DNA of 5,159 nt from Pelagibacterales bacterium SAG-MED23 (GTDB lineage: Bacteria; Pseudomonadota; Alphaproteobacteria; Pelagibacterales; Pelagibacteraceae), in NCBI GenBank assembly GCA_014653935.1, contig JACWDU010000025.1:1-5159 (forward strand), in the 5' to 3' direction. This document shows, piece by piece, positions 1 to 5,157 of the stretch (position 1 is its first letter; each line of letters starts with the position of its first letter). The translations under genes were made by a program, and so were the position numbers. A model generated the notes under the pieces. That model saw nothing but the letters and a program-made list of their open reading frames with translations, did no database searches and was not told where the DNA came from.

Positions 1-388
1 ACCAAAAGAAGATTTGTAACAGTAATGGAATATTTCTAAAAAACTCGACATACCATGCAGCTGAGTTTTTTATTAGATAATTCGATGATAATCTTGCAAC
101 ACCAATAATAACACCTAGTATTGTACAAATGATTATACTTATAAAAGAAACTAACAATGTATTTAAAAGTCCAACTAGAAAAGCACGGGCGTAAGAGTCT
201 GATCCACTATATTCAATTAAAGAAAATTGAACATCAAATGAAGACTCTTGTGATAAAAAATCAAAACCAAAATCAATACCTCTATTATCCATATTGGTCT
301 GAGCATTCAGGGTTAAAAACCCAAAAATAAGAACAACAAATAGTATTGCTAAAATCTGAGGTATAAATTTTTTTATAATGTTGTTCAT
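1..388 (-). CDS. aapQ: General L-amino acid ABC transporter permease, AapQ/BztB family (N-terminal part, cut by window start)
   Basis: An inner-membrane permease subunit of the Aap/Bzt (YhdWXYZ) general L-amino-acid importer, which works with a periplasmic binding protein, a second permease and an ATPase. The visible 129 residues start at the ATG at 388-386 and run off the window. A hydrophobic segment at about residues 9-27 is followed by a periplasmic stretch with the family-typical pattern DNRGIDFGFDFL (34-45) and SYARAFLVGLLNTLL (65-79). A second membrane segment spans about 70-97 and ends in GVARLSS. The conserved block YVEFFRNIPLLLQIFFW (113-129) is the last part seen. These motifs make the family assignment firm from memory of AapQ proteins; substrate range is inherited from the family. 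The tail of the binding-protein gene lies 64 bp upstream, the usual aapJ-aapQ order. No clear Shine-Dalgarno precedes the start. Confidence 0.9.
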   Translation of the reverse strand, partial: MNNIIKKFIPQILAILFVVLIFGFLTLNAQTNMDNRGIDFGFDFLSQESSFDVQFSLIEYSGSDSYARAFLVGLLNTLLVSFISIIICTILGVIIGVARLSSNYLIKNSAAWYVEFFRNIPLLLQIFFW

Positions 389-401
389 CGGAACTTATAA
401 T

Positions 402-434
402 AAAAAAAAGGGCTAGAAATATCTAGCCCTTTTT
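402..434 (-). terminator. Terminator-like hairpin between aapJ tail and aapQ
   Basis: A perfect 8-bp stem GGGCTAGA / TCTAGCCC (410-417 and 422-429) with a four-base loop is extended by five A:T pairs to 13 bp. On the minus strand the stem is followed by a run of eight T, so it resembles an intrinsic terminator in the direction of aapJ-aapQ transcription. It sits just after the aapJ stop and before the aapQ start. Hairpins in this position in ABC importer operons commonly allow far more binding-protein mRNA than permease mRNA through partial termination or 3'-end protection; that role is inferred here. Confidence 0.75.
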
Positions 435-452
435 AATTAATTTGAAATAAAA

Positions 453-554
453 TTATCTTGCTGGTGGTACGTATAATATTCCACCTTTAGTCCATAATTC
501 ATTTGGACCTCTATCAGGTAGAATTCCAGTGTCTGCTATATTTCTTTTGAAGAC
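453..554 (-). pseudogene. aapJ: C-terminal remnant of general L-amino acid-binding protein AapJ/BztA
   Basis: This open stretch lacks its own start. It reads VFKRNIADTGILPDRGPNEL at its beginning and ends WTKGGILYVPPAR before the stop at 455-453. From memory of the family, AapJ/BztA/YhdW periplasmic binding proteins end with a pattern like FxRN(I/V)G...RGxNxLWxxGGLxYAPPxR, so the match covers nearly the whole fragment. A full protein is about 340 residues, so roughly nine tenths is missing. Upstream, the frame hits a stop at 557-555 and the DNA becomes the 5' part of phoR in another frame. The fragment is in the correct order and orientation before aapQ. It is either the scar of a deletion that fused phoR to aapJ or one side of a chimeric join; the sequence alone does not say which. 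Confidence 0.75.
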
Positions 555-557
555 TTA
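536..557. other. Rearrangement or chimera breakpoint joining phoR 5' part to aapJ 3' tail
   Basis: Reading the minus strand, the PhoR frame continues as SSKEI and then stops at 538-536. The AapJ frame is already recognisable as FKRNI over nearly the same bases (551-537). The two readings overlap on TTCAAAAGAAATATAG, so both parent genes may have carried a similar A-rich sequence here. Such microhomology is expected at an illegitimate deletion or at a join made during whole-genome amplification or assembly. The exact crossover base cannot be set without intact reference copies. Confidence 0.65.
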
Positions 558-856
558 ACTTCTCTGATTTTTTCATCTAGATTAGGATTTCTTAAAATTG
601 TGCCGATATGTGTATTTAAAATATTTTTACCAAATCTTTTTTCGGCACTTGGATTGGCATATTTTATAATATTTAATTTATCTAATGCTATAAATTGATC
701 CTCTAATTCATCTATTATAAATGTTTTGCTATCATCCTTTTCATACTTTGAGATAATAATTCTATCATCAGTATTTTTTTTGTTTCTGTTTGAATAAATA
801 ATTATTAGTAGAAATATAATTACACAGATTAATATTATTTCGAAGAGGCCAATCAT
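536..856 (-). CDS. phoR: Phosphate-regulon sensor histidine kinase PhoR, N-terminal part only (truncated at junction)
   Basis: The 106 residues begin at the ATG at 856-854. Residues 4-21 form one very hydrophobic membrane segment (LFEIILICVIIFLLIIIY), followed by a basic stretch NRNKK. From about residue 49 a PAS domain starts, with DQFIALDKLNIIKYANPSAE (53-72), then FGKNIL (75-80) and ILRNPNL (87-93). The pattern ALD...YANPSAE...LRxPxL is typical of the PAS domain of PhoR, the membrane kinase that phosphorylates PhoB when phosphate is scarce. The rest of PAS and the HisKA and ATPase domains are absent: the frame stops at 538-536 where sequence resembling the AapJ tail begins. As it stands the product could not be a kinase. 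It lies 71 bp downstream of the glycosyltransferase gene on the same strand, fitting a phosphate-starvation locus. The PhoR call rests on the PAS pattern plus neighbours; another PAS kinase is possible. Confidence 0.72.
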   Translation of the reverse strand: MIGLFEIILICVIIFLLIIIYSNRNKKNTDDRIIISKYEKDDSKTFIIDELEDQFIALDKLNIIKYANPSAEKRFGKNILNTHIGTILRNPNLDEKIREVKSSKEI

Positions 857-885
857 GATGTTCTAAAAGTTAAGTATATAATTAA

Positions 886-905
886 CATATTAAAAATTTA
901 ATATG
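886..905. repeat. Perfect 9-bp inverted repeat in the agt-phoR gap
   Basis: CATATTAAA (886-894) and TTTAATATG (897-905) are exact reverse complements around a two-base centre, giving a 20-bp near-palindrome in the 71-bp space between the glycosyltransferase stop and the phoR start. It lacks a GC core and a flanking T run, so it is a poor terminator. It could be an operator for a dimeric regulator or a chance event in A+T-rich DNA. Confidence 0.35.
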
Positions 906-927
906 CAATTATTTAAATTTTAGTTAC

Positions 928-1932
928 TTAATTAGGGGAGATATTATTAATAAAAATTTCTGCGGTTTTATCCCAAGTAAAGTTTTTAGAGTATTCTAGG
1001 CACTTTTCTCTTTCAATTTTTAGAGCTTTCATTGCAGATTTTTCTAAATCCTCATCTAAACAATTAATTTCACTATCTTTGAAAATATCTTTAGGACCAG
1101 GAACTGGAAATGCTGCAACTGGTGTACCACAACTAAGGGATTCACATATTACAATTGCAAACGTATCTGTTTTGCTTGGAAAGACAAAAACATCAGATGA
1201 TGTAAAATATGAAGCTAATTCACCGTTAGTTTTTTCACCTAAGAAGTGAGCATCTGGAAATTCTTTTTTTAACTTTTCAATATCTGGTCCTTTACCAACA
1301 AGAAGTTTTGTTCCTTCTAATTTTAGATTTAAAAAAGCACGAATATTTTTTTCAATAGCTACTCGACCTACATATATCCATATAGGCCTTTTATATTCTA
1401 AATTGATTTTTTTTGGATTTTTAAACGATCCATGATCAGCACCTCTTGTCCAAACAACCATCTTACTTTCATCTACTCCAATTTGAATTAGTTCTTTTTT
1501 CATAGATTCGGTTGTAACCAAAATTTTTTCTGCTTTGTTATGAAAGTTGCTTAGGAATTTCTGTGATAATTTTTCAGGAACCCAAGGTAAATATAATTTC
1601 ATATATTTATCAAATCTTGTGTGAAAACTTGTGGTAAACTTTAGATTATTTTTAAGACAATATCTTCTTGCCATAAATCCTAAAGGACCTTCGGTAGCTA
1701 TATGTATGGCTGAAGGATTTATTTTTTTTATTAAATGGCTTACTCTTGGCCAAATATTCACAGAAAGTCTTATTTCATTATATTTAGGCATTGGTACTGT
1801 GAAGAAAAGTTGAGGATTTAAATACTCAACTTCGTGACCCATTGCTTCAAGTTTTTTTCCTGTTTCATTTAAAGTTCTTACCACACCATTTACTTGTGGA
1901 AAATAAGCGTCTGTTACAATTAATATTTTCAT
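928..1932 (-). CDS. agt: GT4-family glycosyltransferase, probable diacylglycerol glycosyltransferase (Agt-like)
   Basis: A 334-residue GT-B fold glycosyltransferase of family GT4. The N-terminal half opens with KILIVTDAYFPQVNGVVRT (2-20), the usual acceptor-side start of this group, and carries TEGPLG (80-85) and SFHTRFDKY (102-110). The C-terminal nucleotide-sugar half begins near YVGRVAIEKN (187-196) and holds LVGKGP (211-216) and FPSKTDTFAIVICESLSCGT (251-270). The last is the EX7E motif with Asp256 in place of the first Glu and Glu264 as the second; DTF...E is a frequent variant in the SqdX/Agt-like branch. Its ATG overlaps the plcP stop by one base (TAATG on the minus strand), indicating one operon and probable translational coupling. 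Next to PlcP, the likely reaction is transfer of glucose or glucuronate from a UDP-sugar to diacylglycerol at the inner membrane, giving phosphorus-free glycolipid. The GT4 call is secure; acceptor and sugar are inferred from context. Confidence 0.85.
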   Translation of the reverse strand: MKILIVTDAYFPQVNGVVRTLNETGKKLEAMGHEVEYLNPQLFFTVPMPKYNEIRLSVNIWPRVSHLIKKINPSAIHIATEGPLGFMARRYCLKNNLKFTTSFHTRFDKYMKLYLPWVPEKLSQKFLSNFHNKAEKILVTTESMKKELIQIGVDESKMVVWTRGADHGSFKNPKKINLEYKRPIWIYVGRVAIEKNIRAFLNLKLEGTKLLVGKGPDIEKLKKEFPDAHFLGEKTNGELASYFTSSDVFVFPSKTDTFAIVICESLSCGTPVAAFPVPGPKDIFKDSEINCLDEDLEKSAMKALKIEREKCLEYSKNFTWDKTAEIFINNISPN

Positions 1933-2750
1933 TATGATGCTTTTTTTAGATCTTGCGTTTCAATTACTTCTTTATCTGAATTATTATGACTATCTAAAAA
2001 TTCTTCTCTTAATTTATCCCAATAAATTATTTCAAACGTTCCATCAAAGTTTTCAACTAAAGCAGTACAAGACTCAACCCAGTCTCCACAATTTAAATAA
2101 TTAACACCGTCATAATTTTCATTTTGGGCATGATGAATATGCCCACAGATTATTCCATCAAATTTTTTTTTCTTTCCATATTCTGCAATTGTTTTTTCAT
2201 ATTCTCCCATATATTTAACTGCATTTTTTACCTTATATTTAAGAAACTTTGCTAAAGACCACTGGCCTTTACCTCTTAAACGTCTAAAAAAGTTAATCAC
2301 TACATTTAATTTCAATAGCATTTCATAGGCTATTGCGCCTAACTTCGACAACCATTTGGCATATCTCATAACGCCATCCCAAGCATCGCCATGAACAACT
2401 AAATATTTTTTACTTAAAACAGACTGATGAATTACTCTATTGATCATTTTTATCTGTCCAAAATGCATAGGAATAAATTTTCGAAACACTTCATCATGAT
2501 TACCTATTACGTAATAAACTTCTGTTCCATGTCTTGCTTTTCTTAATATTTTTTGAATTACGTCATTATGTTCTTGTGGCCAATAAAAACTTTTTTGAAG
2601 TGCCCAAACATCTATTATATCACCTACACAATAAAGTTTTTCTGATCTTGTATTTTTAAAAAATTCAAGCAATTTATCTGCTTGGCAACCTTTAGTACCA
2701 AGATGCACATCTGAAATGAATATACTTTTGTATTTTAATATAGGTTTCAT
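1932..2750 (-). CDS. plcP: PlcP-type phospholipase C (calcineurin-like metallophosphoesterase)
   Basis: A 272-residue soluble metallophosphoesterase with all five motifs of the dinuclear-metal fold in order: SDVHLG (Asp14, His16), GD (Asp44), GNHD (83-86), HGD (His120) and CGHIHH (His204, His206). It resembles LpxH (UDP-2,3-diacylglucosamine hydrolase) but is longer, with the region 125-200 rich in basic and aromatic residues, as in the PlcP enzymes first characterised in Sinorhizobium meliloti. Those cleave phosphatidylcholine and related phospholipids to diacylglycerol plus phosphorylated head group during phosphate starvation. The downstream one-base overlap with a glycosyltransferase and the nearby phoR support PlcP over LpxH. 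A weak AGGA lies four bases before the ATG at 2750-2748. No signal peptide is visible, so action is at the cytoplasmic face. The gene starts 86 bp from the ATG of the divergent lipid kinase. LpxH activity cannot be excluded from sequence alone. Confidence 0.85.
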   Translation of the reverse strand: MKPILKYKSIFISDVHLGTKGCQADKLLEFFKNTRSEKLYCVGDIIDVWALQKSFYWPQEHNDVIQKILRKARHGTEVYYVIGNHDEVFRKFIPMHFGQIKMINRVIHQSVLSKKYLVVHGDAWDGVMRYAKWLSKLGAIAYEMLLKLNVVINFFRRLRGKGQWSLAKFLKYKVKNAVKYMGEYEKTIAEYGKKKKFDGIICGHIHHAQNENYDGVNYLNCGDWVESCTALVENFDGTFEIIYWDKLREEFLDSHNNSDKEVIETQDLKKAS

Positions 2751-2836
2751 TTAATCCTTTTTTTTTAATTCAATTTGCACTAGAATCGTTTAATTCTTTG
2801 TGCCATAGTAATGTTAAGGAAATATTAAAATTTATT
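2751..2836. promoter_or_regulatory. Divergent intergenic region between plcP and the lipid-kinase gene
   Basis: These 86 bases must carry the start signals for both plcP (leftward) and the lipid kinase (rightward) if neither is read from farther away. A -10-like TAGAAT lies at 2781-2786 for the rightward gene and a -10-like TACTAT at 2810-2805 (minus strand) for the leftward operon; neither has a good -35. I looked for the PhoB box, a direct repeat of CTGTCAT at 11-bp spacing, and found none on either strand. Activation by PhoB is therefore not supported by a recognisable site, although weak -35 elements are typical of activator-dependent promoters. Confidence 0.4.
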
Positions 2837-3724
2837 ATGAAATATTGCATTATTTATAACAAAAATGCTTCTTCTGGCAGAAAATCTAAATTTATAAAAA
2901 AAATTTCTGATGAACTGTCTAAGTATAACGATGTTTCTTTTTTTGAAACTGAGAGCGTGGATAAAGCAGAGGCAGTATTTAAAAATATTTCTAAGTTAAA
3001 TATAGATAGACTTGTAGTTGCTGGTGGCGATGGTTCAGTATCATTTGCAATAAACAAACTTATTAAAAATAATTTTGTTCCAAAAAAAGATTTTGCTATT
3101 GGTTATATACCAGCTGGAACTGCTAATTTACTTCAAGCTGAACTAAATATGAGTAAAAAAATAAGTAAAATTGTTCAAATTTTACAATCAAACAATTTAA
3201 AACAAACTAATTTAGTAAAAATCAATAATGATTATTTTATTTTAATGGCAGGTATAGGTTGGGATGCAACGATAGTCCATTCAATTAATAGTTCTCTAAA
3301 AAAACTGTTAGGTAAAATTATTTTTGGATATAAGGGATTGCAAAAATTTTTGTTAATGAAAAATCAAAAATTAAAAGTTAACATAGATGGTCAAAATCAT
3401 ATAGCTGACTGGGTGTTATGTTCTAATACCAATTATTATGCGGGTCACTACAAAATTAATAAAACAAATATATTTGATAACAAAATTATTACTTATGTAT
3501 TCAAAGACCTTACAAGAATAAAAATACTTTATTATATTTATTTGATTATTTTTTTTGGAGATTTATCGAAGTCTACGAGTGTTATAACATCTTATTCCAG
3601 TGAGCTAAAAATTGATGGACAAGGGAAAAAAATTCCAATTCAAATTGATGGTGATAAATATCAATATTGTGATAACGTAGAATTAAGGAAATCAGGAAAA
3701 TATTTTAACATATTAACAGCATAA
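2837..3724 (+). CDS. Diacylglycerol kinase family lipid kinase (DagK/YegS/LCB5 type)
   Basis: A 295-residue soluble lipid kinase. The ATP-binding catalytic domain comes first, with the family pattern NKNASSGR (8-15), AGGDGS (62-67) and PAGTANLLQAEL (92-103). The C-terminal beta-rich domain holds AGIGWDATIV (138-147) and the acidic QIDGD (269-273), close to the usual DGE. The family transfers phosphate from ATP to diacylglycerol or other lipid hydroxyls. Next to plcP and a glycolipid synthase the likely substrate is diacylglycerol, giving phosphatidic acid for phospholipid synthesis. I chose the ATG at 2837 because YCIIYNKNASSGR right after it matches the usual N-terminus. An in-frame TTG at 2798 would add 13 residues without homology. 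The only Shine-Dalgarno-like AAGGA (2816-2820) is 16 bases from this ATG, too far for a normal site. The gene is divergent from plcP. Family secure; substrate inferred. Confidence 0.87.
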   Translation: MKYCIIYNKNASSGRKSKFIKKISDELSKYNDVSFFETESVDKAEAVFKNISKLNIDRLVVAGGDGSVSFAINKLIKNNFVPKKDFAIGYIPAGTANLLQAELNMSKKISKIVQILQSNNLKQTNLVKINNDYFILMAGIGWDATIVHSINSSLKKLLGKIIFGYKGLQKFLLMKNQKLKVNIDGQNHIADWVLCSNTNYYAGHYKINKTNIFDNKIITYVFKDLTRIKILYYIYLIIFFGDLSKSTSVITSYSSELKIDGQGKKIPIQIDGDKYQYCDNVELRKSGKYFNILTA

Positions 3725-3756
3725 CTTTTAAATAAGAGAATTTATCAAAAAATCAT

Positions 3757-3785
3757 TTTACTTAGATATTTAATTTAAATATAAT
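3757..3785 (+). promoter_or_regulatory. Predicted sigma-70 type promoter for the lysine-rich small protein
   Basis: TATAAT at 3780-3785 is a perfect -10 box, and TTTACT at 3757-3762 matches four of six positions of the -35 consensus, with a 17-base spacer. Transcription would begin near 3792, giving a leader of about 20 bases that contains the Shine-Dalgarno. Chance -10 boxes are common in DNA this A+T-rich; spacing and placement make this one credible. Confidence 0.55.
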
Positions 3786-3801
3786 TATTATAAAATTACA
3801 C

Positions 3802-3808
3802 AGGAGGT
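3802..3808 (+). promoter_or_regulatory. Perfect Shine-Dalgarno (AGGAGGT) for the lysine-rich small protein
   Basis: AGGAGGT is fully complementary to the 3' end of 16S rRNA and its GG ends five bases before the ATG at 3813. It is by far the strongest ribosome-binding site in the window; the other genes have weak or no such site. It both fixes the start codon and suggests high translation. Confidence 0.88.
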
Positions 3809-3812
3809 CATT

Positions 3813-4022
3813 ATGAGTAAAAAGTTAAAGAAAAATGAAAAAAGAAAAAAAAAGGTTATCAAGTTATTAGAAAAACTTAAAAATAAGATCAATTTAAAAG
3901 AAAAAAAATTATCTAAAATTAATATTAAAATTGCAAGTATTGAAAAAAGAGTTGCTGAAAAAAAAACAAAAAAACTAGCTAAAAAGAAGAATATCGAGAG
4001 TTCCGCATCTGTAAATAATTAA
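3813..4022 (+). CDS. Small lysine-rich basic protein of unknown function
   Basis: A 69-residue protein with 25 lysines, 2 arginines and only 6 glutamates, so very basic. Residues 1-14 are almost all charged (KKLKKNEKRKKK). The middle, about 15-52, alternates hydrophobic and charged residues (VIKLLEKLKNKI, then LSKINIKIASIEKRV) in a way that suggests a long amphipathic or coiled-coil helix. A lysine cluster at 53-59 and a short polar tail SSASVNN follow. No membrane segment, signal peptide or known catalytic motif is seen. Its own promoter, perfect Shine-Dalgarno and downstream hairpin argue for a real, well-expressed single-gene unit rather than a poly-A artefact. Binding to nucleic acid or ribosomes is plausible from charge alone but is a guess. 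Several A runs of 8-9 bases (3845-3853, 3901-3908, 3958-3966) could allow transcriptional slippage. I do not recognise the family. Confidence 0.75.
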   Translation: MSKKLKKNEKRKKKVIKLLEKLKNKINLKEKKLSKINIKIASIEKRVAEKKTKKLAKKKNIESSASVNN

Positions 4023-4034
4023 TTTCTAAATCTT

Positions 4035-4067
4035 CTTTCCCCTTTTTGTAATTAAAAAAGGGGAAAG
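4035..4067 (+). terminator. Strong 13-bp hairpin downstream of the lysine-rich gene
   Basis: CTTTCCCCTTTTT (4035-4047) pairs perfectly with AAAAAGGGGAAAG (4055-4067) around a seven-base loop, beginning 12 bases after the stop codon. Position fits an intrinsic terminator or 3'-end stabiliser for the small gene, but no T run follows on either strand, which is atypical. It lies between convergent genes and could act on both. Confidence 0.6.
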
Positions 4068-4188
4068 TAGTTAATCAACAAAATCTTAAAATTAAGGGGA
4101 AATAAAGATGTTTTATAATTTAAAATTTTATAAGAATTTTTTTAATTAATGTTGATGACAAAAATATTTATAGATTATTACAATTTAA
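4068..4188. other. Non-coding gap between the lysine-rich gene hairpin and manC
   Basis: About 120 bases between two converging genes. It contains a second copy of AAGGGGAAA (4094-4102), also present in the 3' arm of the hairpin (4058-4066), and the small ORF at 4108. No convincing terminator for manC and no RNA gene is visible. Confidence 0.4.
4108..4149 (+). CDS. Possible 13-residue micro-ORF (MFYNLKFYKNFFN)
   Basis: An ATG at 4108 follows AAGGGGA (4094-4100) by seven bases, a plausible ribosome-binding site, and is followed by 12 sense codons and TAA. The peptide is very rich in aromatics (five Phe, two Tyr). An ORF this short occurs easily by chance in A+T-rich DNA; only the G-rich site in front, rare in this window, argues for translation. 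No function is proposed. Confidence 0.2.
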   Translation: MFYNLKFYKNFFN

Positions 4189-5157
4189 TTAAAGTTTATT
4201 TGCTCTACCATAAATGTCTTGATATCTAACAATGTCTGTCTCTTTTAGAATTGAACCAACTTGAGCTTCCATAATTTTTACAGGTTTTTTTCCAGGATTT
4301 TGTATTCTATGAATTGCTCCTAATGGAATGAAAATATGTTCATTAGGTTTTTTATTAATGATATTTTTATTTAAAGTTATTCTTGGATTACCTTTTGTGA
4401 CTAACCAATGTTCTGCTCTGTGATGATGTTTTTGAAGGCTTAATATACCTTTAGGTTTTACTGATAATTCTTTAATTAAAAACTCTTTTCCTTCAAATAA
4501 ATTTAAATAACTCCCCCATGGTCTATAAAAAACATTCTTTTTCTTAAAGTGTTTTCTTTTATTTTTATCATATATCTTAAGTATCTCTTTCCAACTACCG
4601 AGATCAGACCAAGGAATATCTAATTTAATAGCATTAATTTTATTTGTTTTCTCTAGTATTGCATAATCAAAAGATTTCTCGATTGATTTTTCAAAAGCTT
4701 TTTTATTTAAGTAGTAAGTATTATTTTTATATTTGCCTTTTTTAATTGCCTCAACACAACTTTTATAAGTTTTATTTTGATATTTTTTAAAGTTATTGAT
4801 TATTGAGTCTTTTCTTAAATAAAACATGCCAGAATTCCAATAACCTTTTTTCTTAATTACTTCTTTTGCTTTTGAAAATTTTGGTTTTTCAATAAATTTT
4901 GTAACTTTATTTATAGATTTAATTTTTTTTGTTAAAAAATATCCATATTCACTTGATGGGCTTGTAGGTTTTATTCCAAAAATAAATAGATTTTGGTTAT
5001 CTAGATTTGATTTATTTTTTAAAAGAGATTTATTTAAAATATTAGACTTTTCAATTAAATGGTCTGCTGCAAAAAACATTAATGGTTGCTCTAATGGAAT
5101 ATCTTTTATTAATGCGGACGCTAATATTGCTGGTGCGGTATTTTTTTTAGCTGGCTC
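4189..5157 (-). CDS. manC: Mannose-1-phosphate guanylyltransferase / mannose-6-phosphate isomerase (ManC/AlgA type), N-terminus cut by window end
   Basis: The frame is open from the right edge (first whole codon at 5157-5155), giving 322 residues; the true start and the GTP-binding loop lie outside. It begins with EPAKKNTAPAI, equivalent to EPxGRNTAPA of GDP-mannose pyrophosphorylases, then FFAADH (28-33), KFIEKP (87-92), YWNSGMFYLR (106-115), FDYAILEK (163-170) and WSDLGSW (183-189). The C-terminal type II phosphomannose isomerase cupin domain follows: YRPWGSY (211-217), LSLQKHHHRAEHW (239-251) with its metal-binding histidines, and IPLGAIHR (277-284). The enzyme makes mannose-6-phosphate from fructose-6-phosphate and GDP-mannose from mannose-1-phosphate for surface polysaccharide. 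Only 21 residues separate WSDLGSW from YRPWGSY, where the family usually has around 100, so the beta-helix-like linker is missing. There is no frameshift. The gene converges on the lysine-rich gene and shows no link with the lipid genes. Confidence 0.9.
   Translation of the reverse strand, partial: EPAKKNTAPAILASALIKDIPLEQPLMFFAADHLIEKSNILNKSLLKNKSNLDNQNLFIFGIKPTSPSSEYGYFLTKKIKSINKVTKFIEKPKFSKAKEVIKKKGYWNSGMFYLRKDSIINNFKKYQNKTYKSCVEAIKKGKYKNNTYYLNKKAFEKSIEKSFDYAILEKTNKINAIKLDIPWSDLGSWKEILKIYDKNKRKHFKKKNVFYRPWGSYLNLFEGKEFLIKELSVKPKGILSLQKHHHRAEHWLVTKGNPRITLNKNIINKKPNEHIFIPLGAIHRIQNPGKKPVKIMEAQVGSILKETDIVRYQDIYGRANKL

Noticed and set aside
1631..1813. 60-codon plus-strand ORF
   Set aside because: It lies wholly inside the glycosyltransferase gene on the opposite strand, and its sequence resembles no known protein; a shadow frame.
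1932..2750. Annotation as LpxH (UDP-2,3-diacylglucosamine hydrolase)
   Set aside because: Metal motifs are shared, but the greater length, the basic/aromatic insertion, the overlapping glycosyltransferase and nearby phoR fit PlcP better. Not fully excluded.
2798..2836. In-frame TTG giving a 13-residue longer lipid kinase
   Set aside because: The added residues match nothing typical of the family, and the ATG at 2837 is followed directly by the conserved N-terminal strand and NKNASSGR motif.
2854..3057. 67-codon minus-strand ORF
   Set aside because: Antisense to the catalytic domain of the lipid kinase, with no ribosome site and low-complexity composition; a shadow frame.
3780..3800. Further TATAAA/TATTAT boxes as alternative -10 elements for the lysine-rich gene
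   Set aside because: They lack a -35 match at suitable spacing and would leave too little leader before the Shine-Dalgarno.
4150..4165. TGTCAT (minus strand) as a Pho-box half site
   Set aside because: There is only one half; no second copy at 11-bp spacing, and it lies downstream of manC rather than before a gene on that strand.
5077..5079. ATG at 5079 as the start of manC
   Set aside because: The frame stays open to the window end and the upstream residues carry the conserved NTAPAI motif, so this Met is internal.
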